DNA of 64,000 bases, from the NCBI RefSeq assembly GCF_900101905.1, contig NZ_FNAJ01000002.1:806001-870000 (forward strand). The letters are read 5' to 3'. Below the pieces are notes generated by a model, which ran no database searches, had not been told where the DNA came from, and saw only the letters and a program-made list of their open reading frames with translations. Source of the DNA: Myxococcus virescens. GTDB taxonomy: Bacteria > Myxococcota > Myxococcia > Myxococcales > Myxococcaceae. This document shows positions 7,764 to 17,626 of the stretch, one piece after another. Each line of letters opens with the position of its first letter. Position 1 is the stretch's first letter. The position numbers were made by a program, and so were the translations under genes.

Positions 7764-8744
7764 TTGAAGCTCGCGACGCTCAAGGACGGAACCCGTGACG
7801 GCCGCCTCATTGTCGTCAAGCGGGACAACACGGCCTATGCGCTGGCCACCAACGTGGCGCTCACGCTGCAAGCCGCGCTGGATGACTGGGAGACGAAGGA
7901 ACCCCAACTGCGCGCGCTGGATGCCCAGTTGGAGGCGGGCACGGTGCAGAGCCGCCCGCTGGACGTCAGCGCCCTGCACGCGCCCCTGCCGCGCGCCTAC
8001 GAATGGGTGGACGGCAGCGCGTACCTCAACCACGTCATCCTGGTGCGCAAGGCGCGCGGCGCCGAGCCCCCGGAGACGTTGAAGACGGACCCGCTGGTGT
8101 ACCAGGGCGGCTCCGGGGACTTCCTGGCGCCCACCGCCGACATCCCCCTGGCCGACGAGGCCTGGGGCCTGGATTTCGAAGGCGAGGTCTGCGCCATCCT
8201 GGGCGACACGCCCCAGGGCACGAAGGCGGAGAACGCGGCGCCGCACGTCAAGCTGCTGATGCTGGCCAATGACGTGTCCCTGCGCAACCTCATCCCCAAC
8301 GAGCTGGCCAAGGGCTTCGGCTTCTTCCAGAGCAAGCCGGCCACGGCCTTCAGCCCCTTCGCGGTGACGCCGGACGAGCTGGGCGCGGCCTGGCGCGACG
8401 GGCGCATCCACTTGCGGCTGCGCTCGGTGCTCAACGGGCAGCAGGTGGGCGACACGGACGCGGGTCCGGAGATGCACTTCTCCTTCTTCGACCTCATCCA
8501 GCACCTGTGCAAGACGCGCAGCTACACGGCGGGCACCATCCTGGGCAGCGGCACCGTGTCCAACGCGGACCGCGAGCGCGGCATCTCCTGCCTCGCCGAG
8601 CGCCGGATGATTGAGACGATTGAGCAGGGCGCGCCCAAGACGCCCTTCATGAAGCCGGGCGACACCATCGACATCGAGATGACGGACGCCGAGGGCCGCA
8701 GCGTGTTCGGCCGCATCTCCCAGAAGGTGGTGAAGGTTCCATGA
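7764..8744 (+). CDS. fahA: Fumarylacetoacetate hydrolase family protein (probable fumarylacetoacetase)
   Basis: 326 residues from TTG 7764, chosen because GGGGAG lies eight bases upstream and the family N-terminus (KLATLKDGTRDGRLIVV) begins there; the frame is open further upstream without a family match. The FAH fold is evident: ALGDDW-like ETKEPQLRALDAQLE, PRAYEWVDGSAYLNH, the metal-site region DFEGEVCAILGD and the GTILGSGTVSN loop. It cleaves the last intermediate of tyrosine breakdown to fumarate and acetoacetate in the cytoplasm. Its stop overlaps the next start by ATGA, and that gene is maleylacetoacetate isomerase, the preceding step, which supports true fumarylacetoacetase rather than another FAH-family activity. 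Confidence 0.88.
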   Translation: MKLATLKDGTRDGRLIVVKRDNTAYALATNVALTLQAALDDWETKEPQLRALDAQLEAGTVQSRPLDVSALHAPLPRAYEWVDGSAYLNHVILVRKARGAEPPETLKTDPLVYQGGSGDFLAPTADIPLADEAWGLDFEGEVCAILGDTPQGTKAENAAPHVKLLMLANDVSLRNLIPNELAKGFGFFQSKPATAFSPFAVTPDELGAAWRDGRIHLRLRSVLNGQQVGDTDAGPEMHFSFFDLIQHLCKTRSYTAGTILGSGTVSNADRERGISCLAERRMIETIEQGAPKTPFMKPGDTIDIEMTDAEGRSVFGRISQKVVKVP

Positions 8745-9400
8745 AGGGCCTTCGGCTCTACAGCTACTGGCGCTCGTCCGCGTCCTGGCGGGTGCGCATC
8801 GGCCTGCACCTGAAGCGGCTGGAGTTCGAGTACGTGCCGGTGCACCTGGTGAAGGACGGCGGCGAGCAGAACAGCGCCGCGTACCGGGCGGTCAATCCCA
8901 TGCGCACGCTGCCCACGCTGGAGTGGACGGAGGCGGATGGCACGGTGCGCCGGTTGTCCCAGTCGCTGCCGGTGCTGGAGTACCTGGACGAGCGCTTCCC
9001 GGCGCCCGCGCTGTTGCCCGCTGACGCGTTCCTCCGGGCGAAGGCCCGGATGCTGGCGGAGATGGTGAACTCCGGCATCCAGCCCCTGCAGAACCTGTCC
9101 GTGATGCAGCACGTGAAGCAGTCGCTGAACGCGGATGACAAGGCGTGGTCGGCCTACTGGAACACGCGGGGCCTGGAGGCCCTGGAGGCGGCGGTGCAGT
9201 CCACGATGGGCCGCTTCTGCGTCGGGGACGCGGTGTCGCTCGCGGACGTGTGCCTGGTGCCGCAGCTCTATGGGGCGCGCCGCTTCGGCGTGGACCTGTC
9301 GCCGTACCCCACGCTGCTGCGCATCGAAGCCGAGTGCCAGGCGCTGCCCGCCTTCCAGGCCGCCCAGGCCGACCGGCAGCCGGACGCGGTTCCCGCCTGA
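8741..9400 (+). CDS. maiA: Maleylacetoacetate isomerase (zeta-class glutathione transferase)
   Basis: 219 residues, the usual length. It converts maleylacetoacetate to fumarylacetoacetate with glutathione. Landmarks: N-terminal YSYWRSSASWRVRIGL (the zeta-class SSxSxRVR signature), NPMRTLPTLEW for glutathione binding, SQSLPVLEYLDERFP, then the helical C-domain with CVGDAVSLADVCLVPQLY. The signature usually reads SSCSWRVR; here the Cys is Ala. Family knowledge says the Ser and Arg matter most, so activity is still expected. The 4-base overlap with the preceding fumarylacetoacetase gene makes a two-gene tyrosine or homogentisate catabolic unit. Confidence 0.92.
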   Translation: MKGLRLYSYWRSSASWRVRIGLHLKRLEFEYVPVHLVKDGGEQNSAAYRAVNPMRTLPTLEWTEADGTVRRLSQSLPVLEYLDERFPAPALLPADAFLRAKARMLAEMVNSGIQPLQNLSVMQHVKQSLNADDKAWSAYWNTRGLEALEAAVQSTMGRFCVGDAVSLADVCLVPQLYGARRFGVDLSPYPTLLRIEAECQALPAFQAAQADRQPDAVPA

Positions 9401-9469
9401 GTCCGGTGTGGCGGCCGCGCCTGTCGTGGGCGCGGTCGCCGGAAGCGCGGCGTGGGACACTCGATTCCC

Positions 9470-10667
<1,198 letters not shown>

Positions 10668-10681
<14 letters not shown>

Positions 10682-11153
10682 GCACGGCCTCGCAGGCGCT
10701 CACCGGCTCGTTGGCGAGGTCCGCCCTGCGCGCGGTGCACTTCAGCCGGAGGACCTCGCCTTCGCGCAGGACTTCGCACGCGCGGTTGACCTCGACCGCT
10801 GTTCCGGTGCCCGCGTCGCCGGGCAGCGTCCCACCATCCGCGCCCACGGTGATGGCGACGTTCATGTCCGCCAGGTACCAGTTGTCGCCCTGGCGGAGGT
10901 CCACGTTGCCGTCGTAGACGTCCCCCGTCATGGGCAGGCCCGTTCGTTCCTCCACCTCCACGTCGAGGCGGCAGGTGTCTTGGGGGGTGCTCACCATGAG
11001 GATGCCCGGCGCTCCGCACGTGTTGTGGCCCACGTCGAAGGTGACGCTCTGGGCGGGCTGGTGGCAGCCCTTCTCTCCCGAGTCCGCGACGAGCAGCACC
11101 GCCGTGGTGGCGAGCGCGGCCGTGGCCGCGAGGTTCATCAGGATGACTTTCAC
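10668..11153 (-). CDS. Secreted or membrane-anchored hypothetical protein
   Basis: 161 residues from ATG 11153. An N-terminal hydrophobic segment (about 1-23, ending near VLLVADSG) is a signal peptide or a single anchor. The exported part has about six Cys, including CHQP, NTCGAP, DTCRLD, RACEVL, KCTARR and SACEAVL, spaced as for disulfides, and is predicted beta-rich. No family recognised. The start overlaps the stop of the membrane protein upstream by four bases (ATGA), so it is the last gene of a leftward unit headed by the spermidine-synthase fusion. Confidence 0.65.
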
Positions 11154-11608
11154 GTGCTGACTCCAGTGGAGGGTGAGGCGGGGAGGGACGACGGTTCACG
11201 GGCGGCGGCGCGGCTGTAACGCACCGCCGCCCAGACAAGCGGCAAGGTGACGAGGTCGGTGGGGTCGGCCCAGGCTCGGAAGCTCCGGATGCCGAGCGGC
11301 AAGCCCAAGGGTCGCAGCAGCTCACAGAAGAGGTCCGCCGCGGGCTGGGAGACCTTGAGCGCGGTGTAGAGGCACGCGGTGAAGCCCGCGCCCACGGCCA
11401 CCCTGCGCGCCCTGGGCCAGCGCGTCACCAGCGCCAGCAGCGCGGACACGTAGAGCGGCAGGAAGAAGCAGATGGCGACGTCGGACAGCTTGCCGGTGAG
11501 AGCGTTGTGGAAGGTGGGCTTGAGCCAGCGGTCATTCACCGCCATCAGCACCACCGCGAACAGGGGCAGCGGCGCGAGGAACTCCGGCATCGCGGGCAGG
11601 CGCTTCAT
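11150..11608 (-). CDS. Small polytopic membrane protein of unknown function
   Basis: 152 residues with about four hydrophobic segments (roughly 8-24, 42-62, 68-88 and 112-132) and a polar tail rich in Ser, Pro and Ala. A charged, conserved-looking motif NDRWLKPTFHNALTGKLSDVA sits between the first two helices, written here as NDRWLKP followed by NALTGKLSD. I do not recognise the family with certainty; similar short proteins occur widely in myxobacteria. Both ends are joined to neighbours by 4-base overlaps, so it is translated with the spermidine-synthase fusion upstream and the secreted protein downstream. Confidence 0.65.
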   Translation of the reverse strand: MKRLPAMPEFLAPLPLFAVVLMAVNDRWLKPTFHNALTGKLSDVAICFFLPLYVSALLALVTRWPRARRVAVGAGFTACLYTALKVSQPAADLFCELLRPLGLPLGIRSFRAWADPTDLVTLPLVWAAVRYSRAAAREPSSLPASPSTGVST

Positions 11609-13101
11609 TGGAGCTTCTCCCCACTCGAGAGGGCCCGCAGGAGGATGGCGTCCGTGAGCAGCTCCACCGGGGCCCGGTCGTCCGTCAGCGGCTCGCCCTC
11701 GGGCACCGGCTTCAGCTCTCCGGCAACGCGCTCCGCCAGCGGGCGCAGCGATGCGGGGAGCGACGCCGTGCGTGCCGCGAGCCGCTCCGCGAGCCCGGGG
11801 GCCCCGGCGAAGAGCAGCGTGTTGCTGTGGTTGCGCGCGTCGGCGGCTCGGACCTCCGGGAAGACGGTGGCCAGCGTGGCGCCCACGGCCTCCACCACCG
11901 CGCGCTCCTGCGCGTAGCGCCCCACGTTGAAGCAGGCCACGCCACCGGGCTTCAGGCGCGCGGCCACTGCGGCGGCGAACTCGCGCGTCGTCAGGTGGAA
12001 GGGGACGTAGGGGAAGCGGAACGCGTCGACCAGGATGACGTCGTACTGGCGGGTGTCGCTCGCGAGGAAGGCGCGCGCGTCTCCGACGTGGACTTCCACC
12101 TCGGAGGGCAGGTCGAAGTGCGCACGGCCCAGCCGCACCACCTCCGCGTCCAGCTCCACGCCCACCACCTCCACGCCGGGGTACGTCTCCCGCAGGCCCC
12201 TGGCGCTCGTGCCCGCGCCCAGGCCCAGGACCAGCACCCGGGGCGCTCGTGGCGCTGCCTGGGCCATGGCGGGGACCAGCAGGTAGTGCCCGAAGACTTC
12301 TCCGCGCACAGGCAGGCCAGGCCGGTGGACGCTCTGCACCGCGTAGCCCTCATCGAAGACGAGCGAGCGGGTGCCGTTTTCGTCCTTCACCACCTGGATG
12401 AAGGCATAGGGGGACTCGGCCACGTCCACGGCCTTGGGGGCGCGGGGCAGGGCGTGGGCGCCCAGGGCCAGTGCCACCATGGGCACGCCCACGGCGGGCA
12501 GCCGCCACCGCCACCCCAGGCTCCAGGAGGCCGTGAGCCCCAGCACCGCCGCGAAGAGCGCCATGGTGCGCGCGGTGCCCAGCAGCGGCAGCACGACGAA
12601 GGCCGCCAGCAGCGTTCCGGTGATGCTGCCCACCGTGGATGCGGAGGACAGCCGTCCGGCGTGCGCGCCCGCTGACTCCACTCCCGCCAGCCCCACGCGC
12701 AGCACGTACGGCCCCACCGCGCCCAGCACCAGCAGGGGCGGCATCGCCACCACCAGCAGCAATGCCACGCGGCCCAGCCCCTCCATGGGGCGTCCGCCCA
12801 GCACCGCGGCCGTCGCGCCGGGCAGCAGCACCCGCGCGAGGAAGGGCAACATGGCCAGGGCGAGCGCGGAGAGGCAGAGCGCGCTCAGCAGCAGTGTCAG
12901 GCGACCCGAGCGGTCCGCCACGCGGCCTCCCAGATGCGCGCCCAACGCGAGCCCACCCAGGACCAGGGAGATGAGCGCGGCCCAGACGGGCGTGCTGCTG
13001 CCGAAGTAGGGCGCCATCAGGCGTGACGCCGCCATCTCCGACGCCATGACGGTCGCGCCGGTGATGAAGGACAGCCATGTCAGCGAAGACGTGGGTCGCA
13101 T
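11605..13101 (-). CDS. Membrane protein fused to a spermidine-synthase-like methyltransferase-fold domain
   Basis: 498 residues. The first 220 form about seven membrane helices of the MFS-like module found in fused spermidine synthases, opening with ASEMAASRLMAPYFGSS. Residues about 225-430 carry a spermidine synthase-like Rossmann domain: DEGYAVQS, VLVLGLGAGTSARGL (nucleotide-binding glycines), VEVVGVELDAEVVRLG (acidic residue for the substrate), VEVHVGDARAFL and YDVILVDAF. The last section is variable. Membrane-bound, cytoplasmic active site. Whether it makes polyamines is uncertain; many such fusions lack proof. It heads a three-gene leftward unit coupled by ATGA overlaps. Confidence 0.85.
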   Translation of the reverse strand: MRPTSSLTWLSFITGATVMASEMAASRLMAPYFGSSTPVWAALISLVLGGLALGAHLGGRVADRSGRLTLLLSALCLSALALAMLPFLARVLLPGATAAVLGGRPMEGLGRVALLLVVAMPPLLVLGAVGPYVLRVGLAGVESAGAHAGRLSSASTVGSITGTLLAAFVVLPLLGTARTMALFAAVLGLTASWSLGWRWRLPAVGVPMVALALGAHALPRAPKAVDVAESPYAFIQVVKDENGTRSLVFDEGYAVQSVHRPGLPVRGEVFGHYLLVPAMAQAAPRAPRVLVLGLGAGTSARGLRETYPGVEVVGVELDAEVVRLGRAHFDLPSEVEVHVGDARAFLASDTRQYDVILVDAFRFPYVPFHLTTREFAAAVAARLKPGGVACFNVGRYAQERAVVEAVGATLATVFPEVRAADARNHSNTLLFAGAPGLAERLAARTASLPASLRPLAERVAGELKPVPEGEPLTDDRAPVELLTDAILLRALSSGEKLQ

Positions 13102-13210
13102 GCTCGGACGCTTGCTTCAGCAAGGCCCGTTCCAAGGCGAAGTCCTCGAAATGATTGATGTGGGGGGACAGCGACGGCAGGGGTGCTGTGACAGGTGTGT
13201 CAGGGGCGTG

Positions 13211-14035
13211 TTATCGGGCGGCGATGCCCCGCCGCTTCCGGGCGGCGGTGATCGTCAGCAGCAGCACGACCATGGGCACGCCCAGCACCAGTGGCCACAG
13301 CCAGAGCGGCTCGCCGCCGTGGATGACGGCGCGGAACTCGCGGCCTTCGGTGGGGGCGTCCATCAACTCCGCGAGGTTGAGCTTCCACTCCACGGTGTCC
13401 TTCTGCTCGTTCACCGTGCCGTTCGTCTCGCCGATGCCAGGGCCGTGGATGCGAAGGGTGAGGCGGTTGTTGATGAGCATGGCCTTCACCATGCCCTTCG
13501 CGAGCTCCTGGGCGGCCTGCTCCGCGGCCTCGTCACCGATGCCGACCGGCGCGGTGAAGGCCTTCTCTGGGTTGAAACGCTGGGTGTAGACGTAGTCCCC
13601 GCCCTGGCGCTCGATGCGGAAGTCCCACGCATCCTTCGGCGACGACGGTTGGCCCTGGGTGTGCTGCTCGGCGGCGCGGCGGTAGAGCTCCGGGAGCCGG
13701 GTGACGTCCTTCACCGTCACGTCGTAGACGAGATGGACCTGGCCGTCCTTCTCGTAGTCCCGGAGCATCACCTGGGAGACTTCCGGGTCCTGGCGCAGCG
13801 CCTGCTCCGCCTCGCGCGCCTGCGCGAGCAACGCTTCCTTGGTATCCGTCGCACCGCCCAGCCGCGCCAGCGCCGTCAGTGACTTGGGCATCCCCATGTC
13901 GACGACGAGGCGCGCCGAACCTCCTGGCTCAATCCAGAGGTCCTGCTCGACGTTGAAGCAGCCCGTCAGGAAGAGGGACAGCGCTGTGAGCAGCAGCGCG
14001 GGACGAAGCAGGGTGCACGGTGAGCCATGGAGCAT
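13211..14035 (-). CDS. LppM-like (DUF3153-type) lipoprotein with C-terminal membrane anchor
   Basis: 274 residues. The N-terminus is a lipoprotein signal ending LTGC (Cys26), followed by FNVEQDLWIEPGGSARLVVDMGMP, a beta-rich start typical of the LppM family, quoted here as FNVEQDLWI then GSARLVVDMG. The middle is an elongated alpha/beta domain (about 40-235), and the C-terminus has one membrane helix (about 243-263) with basic residues after it, giving a protein held to the membrane at both ends. LppM in mycobacteria acts in cell-envelope and lipid processes; the role here is unknown. It is between a gap of about 110 bases and ygfZ on the same strand, 25 bases away. Confidence 0.75.
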   Translation of the reverse strand: MLHGSPCTLLRPALLLTALSLFLTGCFNVEQDLWIEPGGSARLVVDMGMPKSLTALARLGGATDTKEALLAQAREAEQALRQDPEVSQVMLRDYEKDGQVHLVYDVTVKDVTRLPELYRRAAEQHTQGQPSSPKDAWDFRIERQGGDYVYTQRFNPEKAFTAPVGIGDEAAEQAAQELAKGMVKAMLINNRLTLRIHGPGIGETNGTVNEQKDTVEWKLNLAELMDAPTEGREFRAVIHGGEPLWLWPLVLGVPMVVLLLTITAARKRRGIAAR

Positions 14036-14060
14036 GGCTCACCAGTATGCTGGGACTGTT

Positions 14061-15131
14061 TCACGCGGAGAAGGGGAGGGACGCCACCTTCACCGTGGCG
14101 GGGCCCGCCGCCAGCGTCAGCTCGGTGCCCGGCTCCAGCGAGTCCCGGTGCACGTAGCCCAGGGCCACCCGCTGCCCCGCGACAGGCGACTGCACCACGC
14201 TGGTCAGCCAGCCCACCTTCTTCTCCCCGCGCCGCAGCTCGGTGCCGGGGGCCACGTCCGCGTCGCCCAGCAGCAGCCCCGTCAGCTTGCGGTTCATGTG
14301 GCCGCGGAAGGTGGCTCGGGCGATGACCTCCTGCCCGATGTAGCAACCCTTGTTGTAGGAGATGGCGTTCGCCAGGTTGGCTTCCAGCGGGATGGTGGTG
14401 TCCACCATGTCCTGGCCGTACCGGGGGACGCCGGCCTCCACTCGGAGCAGCTCCAGGGCCTCGAAGCCCAGGGGCTTCAGGCCGTGAGCGGCGCCAGCCT
14501 CGGACAGGGCCCGCCAGGCGTCCTCCAGGCCGGCGCGCGGCACCCACACGTCGACCCCATGGGGCTCGATGGCGGTGCTCCCCAGCAGCCACACCTCATG
14601 GCCCGCCAGCGTGGCCGTGCGGGAGGCATGGTGCGACAGCGGCGCATGGGGGCTGCCCAGGGCGGCCGACAGGACGTCCGCCGTCCGGGGCCCGAGCAGC
14701 CGGAGCAGGGCCAGTTCCCCCGTGGCCTCGTGCAGCTCGGCGTCCTCGGAAATGAGGTATTTATCCAGGAACTCCCGCACCTTGGCGCCGGTGCCGGGCT
14801 CCAAATCCAGGAGGAGGTCTGTCTCCCGCTTGAGGATGCGGGCATCCGCCACCATGGCCCCCTTGACGGTCAGCATGGCGGCATAGGCCGCGGTGCCCAC
14901 GGGCAGGTTGTTCACCTCCTGGGTGACCATCCCGTGTAGGTAAGAGGTCCGGTCTTCTCCAGTGATTCGGAGGGTTTCGCGGTAGGAGGCATCATGGAGG
15001 GCCACGGACGCCTTCGCCGCCCGGTACTCTCCCTCTGAGTCTCCATACCCGGCCACGGTTTCCCGGCCGCCCACAGCGCCAAAGCGGGCGCCCGCCTTCT
15101 CGTGAAGAAAATGCAGAGACAGCGGTTCCAT
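14061..15131 (-). CDS. ygfZ: Folate-binding YgfZ/GcvT-like protein (Fe-S maintenance)
   Basis: 356 residues from ATG 15131; the frame continues further upstream but the family N-terminus starts here and there is no need for an extension. YgfZ proteins bind tetrahydrofolate and help repair or assembly of certain iron-sulfur enzymes such as MiaB. The decisive motif is KGCYIGQEVIAR (about 237-248), the YgfZ signature. GcvT-like elements include SYRETLRITGEDRTSYLHG and the final beta-barrel with LGYVHRDSLEPGTEL. It diverges from the cupin gene, with 38 bases between the starts. Confidence 0.9.
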   Translation of the reverse strand: MEPLSLHFLHEKAGARFGAVGGRETVAGYGDSEGEYRAAKASVALHDASYRETLRITGEDRTSYLHGMVTQEVNNLPVGTAAYAAMLTVKGAMVADARILKRETDLLLDLEPGTGAKVREFLDKYLISEDAELHEATGELALLRLLGPRTADVLSAALGSPHAPLSHHASRTATLAGHEVWLLGSTAIEPHGVDVWVPRAGLEDAWRALSEAGAAHGLKPLGFEALELLRVEAGVPRYGQDMVDTTIPLEANLANAISYNKGCYIGQEVIARATFRGHMNRKLTGLLLGDADVAPGTELRRGEKKVGWLTSVVQSPVAGQRVALGYVHRDSLEPGTELTLAAGPATVKVASLPFSA

Positions 15132-15169
15132 GTCCGTCGCTATATAGAGGCGAAGGAGCGAATGCCACG

Positions 15170-15496
15170 ATGGATGTGAAGCACCTGTCGTCCTTCCAGG
15201 ACTTCTCACCGGAGAAGCTCCTGAAGCACAATGTCTTCCAGTCCGGCCGTTTCTTCCTGGACGTGTACTGCCTCCAGCCGGGACAGGCCCAGAAGCCCCA
15301 CCGCCATGCCACGTCGGACAAGGTGTATGTCGTCCTCGACGGGCGCTGCCGCTTTCGCGTGGGCGCCGAAGAAGAAGTCCACGGCCCTGGCGCCGCCATT
15401 TTCGCCCCCGCGGGCGCCGAACACGGCGTCGCCAACGACGGCCCCGATGCTGCCCGCCTCCTCGTCCTGATGTCCCCGCCCCCGGAGCATGCATGA
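15170..15496 (+). CDS. Small single-domain cupin
   Basis: 108 residues in one beta-barrel. The two cupin motifs are visible: PHRHATSDKVYVVLDGRC (His-X-His and a downstream acidic or Lys position; the usual Glu is Lys/Asp here) and PAGAEHGVAND (the third His). A metal-binding cupin in the cytoplasm; substrate unknown. The stop overlaps the start of the VKOR-DsbA gene by ATGA, so the two are coupled, which suggests a role near redox or thiol chemistry, but that is inference. AGGCGAAGGAG-like purine-rich sequence precedes the start. Confidence 0.8.
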   Translation: MDVKHLSSFQDFSPEKLLKHNVFQSGRFFLDVYCLQPGQAQKPHRHATSDKVYVVLDGRCRFRVGAEEEVHGPGAAIFAPAGAEHGVANDGPDAARLLVLMSPPPEHA

Positions 15497-16911
15497 GCTC
15501 GACGTCTTCCCCTTCGCCCACTCCCGTGGCGACTCGTGGCGCGCTGGCGCTGCTGGTCCTGGGCCTCGCGGAGAGCGGCCTGTCCATCTTCCAGTGGATG
15601 CAGTTGCTCACCCTGCGCGGTGGCGGCTCCACCGTGTGCGGCGTCTCCGACACGGTGAACTGCGAGACGGTGTGGAACTCCGCCTTCGCCAGCCGCGTGC
15701 ATGACCTGGTGGGCCTGCCCGTGGCGGCCCTGGGCCTCGTGTGGGGGCTGGTCGCGGTGGGCCTGTCCGCGCTGTTCCTGGCGTGGGCGCGCTCGGGCCG
15801 TCCGGTGCGTCCGGCGGCCAACGGGCTGCGGCTGGTGGCCGCCGCGGGCCTGGTGTCCGTGGTGGTCTTCGCCGTGGCCAGCGCGCAGTCGGGCGCGCTG
15901 TGCCCCACGTGTCTGGCGACCTATGCGCTGGTGGTGGCCTTCGCGGGTGTGGCCTGGAAGGGCCTGCCCGGACCGCTGCTGCCCGGCGCGGGCGAGTGGG
16001 GCGCCACGCTGAAGTGGACGGCGGGTGTCACCGCCGCGGTCTTCCTGGCGACGCTGCTGCCCGGCCGGGCCACGCCCAAGGCGTCGGAGGCGTCCGGTGC
16101 CGCGCTGCTGCCGCCCGCGCCGCAGGTGGCCAGCACGCAGACGCCGGGCGTGACGCCGCAGACGCCGCCGCCTCCGCCCGCGTCGCTGGAGGAGTTCCTG
16201 CGCTCGCTGCCGCCGCAGCACCAGCAGTTCATCGCGGACGCGCTGGCCGCGTACCGCAGTGAGACGCCGCAGCCGGCCGCGGCGCCCGCGCGCCACCGCT
16301 ACGGACCGGTGGATGCGCCGGTGAAGATTGTCGAGTGGACGGACAGCAAGTGCCCCCACTGCAAGATGCTGGTGGAGGAGCTGTCCGCGCTGAAGAAGCG
16401 GGTTCCCGAAGGGAAGATGTCGCTGGAGGCTCGCCAGTTCCCGCTGGATGGCGCGTGCAACCCGGCGATTCCGCGCCGGGGCCCGGATGCGCCCAGCGTG
16501 CGCTGTGTGGCGGCGCGTGCGCAGATCTGCCTGGAGGGCGCGCCGGACTACTGGGAGCTGCGTGAGAAGATGTTCGCCGCGCAGGCCGTGCTGGACACGG
16601 AGCGGGCGGTGGAGATTGCGTCGTCGGGTTCGGTGCCGCGCTCGCAGCTGGAGGTGTGCATGAACAGCCCGGCCACGGCGGCGAAGATTCAAGAGGACTC
16701 CCGCTACGCCATGCGCCACCACATCCAGGGCACGCCGCTGGTGCTGGTGAACGGCCGCGAGACGCCGCCCTCCGCGCCGTTCCTCTACGCGCTGGTGATG
16801 GCGGACGGGAACCCGAGCGCCCCTGGCTTCGACGTGCTGCCCCCGCCGCGCCCGCGCCCGGCCGGTGGCCATGGCCACGGCCACGACGACCACGCGGGCC
16901 ACAACCACTGA
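15493..16911 (+). CDS. VKOR-DsbA fusion for disulfide bond formation, with His-rich tail
   Basis: 472 residues. Residues 15-170 are the four- to five-helix VKOR membrane module: the regulatory Cys pair in STVCGVSDTVNCETVWNS and the active CPTC at 137-140 next to the last helices. After a fifth hydrophobic segment (about 177-195) and a Pro-rich linker comes a periplasmic thioredoxin-fold DsbA-like domain with CPHC (Cys287, Cys290) and a cis-Pro loop in IQGTPLVLVNG. VKOR re-oxidises the DsbA partner and passes electrons to quinone. The last 15 residues are GHGHGHDDHAGHNH-like, a probable metal-binding tail not usual for the family. Coupled to the cupin by a 4-base overlap. Confidence 0.9.
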   Translation: MSSTSSPSPTPVATRGALALLVLGLAESGLSIFQWMQLLTLRGGGSTVCGVSDTVNCETVWNSAFASRVHDLVGLPVAALGLVWGLVAVGLSALFLAWARSGRPVRPAANGLRLVAAAGLVSVVVFAVASAQSGALCPTCLATYALVVAFAGVAWKGLPGPLLPGAGEWGATLKWTAGVTAAVFLATLLPGRATPKASEASGAALLPPAPQVASTQTPGVTPQTPPPPPASLEEFLRSLPPQHQQFIADALAAYRSETPQPAAAPARHRYGPVDAPVKIVEWTDSKCPHCKMLVEELSALKKRVPEGKMSLEARQFPLDGACNPAIPRRGPDAPSVRCVAARAQICLEGAPDYWELREKMFAAQAVLDTERAVEIASSGSVPRSQLEVCMNSPATAAKIQEDSRYAMRHHIQGTPLVLVNGRETPPSAPFLYALVMADGNPSAPGFDVLPPPRPRPAGGHGHGHDDHAGHNH

Positions 16912-16929
16912 GGACGCGGCACCCTCACC

Positions 16930-17319
16930 ATGGGCAAGCGCGACAAGAAGGGTGAGCCGCCGGCGGCACCGGCGGCTCCGTTCAACAATCCGTTCGCCGC
17001 GCTCTCGGCGCAGCGGGAGGCCTTGCCCCAGGCTCCCGCCGCGCCCGTGGCCCAGGCGCCTGTGAAGGCCGAACCCAAGGGCCCCGCGCGCGCGGTGGTT
17101 CGCATGGAGCGCAAGGGCCGAGGTGGGAAGGAAGTCACGGTGGTGGAGCACCTGGAGCTGCCCGCGGCTCAGCGCGAGGTGTGGCTCAAGGCGCTGAAGA
17201 ACTCGCTCGGCTGCGGCGGCGTGGTGGAGGACGACACGCTGGTGCTCCAGGGCGACCAGCGTGAGCGGCTGCCCGCGCTGCTCGAGGCGCGGGGCGTGCG
17301 GAAGGTCACGGTCGGCTGA
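16930..17319 (+). CDS. SUI1/eIF1-like (YciH) translation factor
   Basis: 129 residues. The first 50 are Pro/Ala-rich and disordered. The rest is the SUI1 fold: [25 protein letters not shown], then [21 protein letters not shown] and the final VRKVTVG, quoted in pieces. The conserved core is LGCGG...V.QGD. Bacterial SUI1 proteins resemble eukaryotic initiation factor eIF1 and may modulate initiation fidelity on the small subunit; the role in bacteria is not settled. It starts 18 bases after the VKOR-DsbA stop and may be co-transcribed. Confidence 0.88.
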   Translation: MGKRDKKGEPPAAPAAPFNNPFAALSAQREALPQAPAAPVAQAPVKAEPKGPARAVVRMERKGRGGKEVTVVEHLELPAAQREVWLKALKNSLGCGGVVEDDTLVLQGDQRERLPALLEARGVRKVTVG

Positions 17320-17355
17320 CGGGCTCGGCGTCGGGCTTTGCTCGCGGAGGGCGAG

Positions 17356-17376
17356 GCCTGGTGTTCTCCACCAGGC
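17356..17376 (+). terminator. Hairpin after SUI1 (possible T-less terminator)
   Basis: Perfect 8-bp stem GCCTGGTG / CACCAGGC with loop TTCTC, 36 bases after the SUI1 stop. No T-run follows, so termination is uncertain. Confidence 0.35.
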
Positions 17377-17436
17377 ACGAGCCCACCACGCTCCGGCCAT
17401 GTCAGGTGACGACGCGGAGACGGCGAAGGTCGAACC

Positions 17437-17613
17437 GTGTGTCGCGCTCGCTGCCACAAATCAGTGGGCGACTTGCGCATCGCCCCCGCCAAGGTGGGCG
17501 AAACCAAGGTGTTCCGCACGGAAGGCTGGACCATGGCCCTCATCGTCTCCGAGGACATCAAACAGGCTCTGGAGCGGCTAGAGGCCACCGGCGTGAAGTT
17601 CACGAGGGTGTAG
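17437..17613 (+). pseudogene. C-terminal remnant of an Imm11/DUF1629-like immunity gene
   Basis: In this frame the last 48 codons before TAG 17611-17613 read as a clean C-terminal segment: [28 protein letters not shown] and [15 protein letters not shown]. From memory this is the closing pattern of the Imm11 family (DUF1629, MXAN_0049-type): D..I.P..VG...VFR..GW..ALIVS...K.A.E....TGV.F..V. The frame closes about 30 bases upstream of 17437, so no start or N-terminal half remains in this window. It sits between SUI1 and isocitrate dehydrogenase in an otherwise gene-free 364 bases. I read it as an orphaned, decayed immunity gene. A short expressed protein from GTG 17437 cannot be excluded. Confidence 0.5.
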
Positions 17614-17626
17614 CCCAGACACGAAA

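Noticed and set aside
14992..17457. Long leftward open frame of about 820 codons
   Set aside because: Antisense to the cupin, VKOR-DsbA and SUI1 genes, all with clear motifs.
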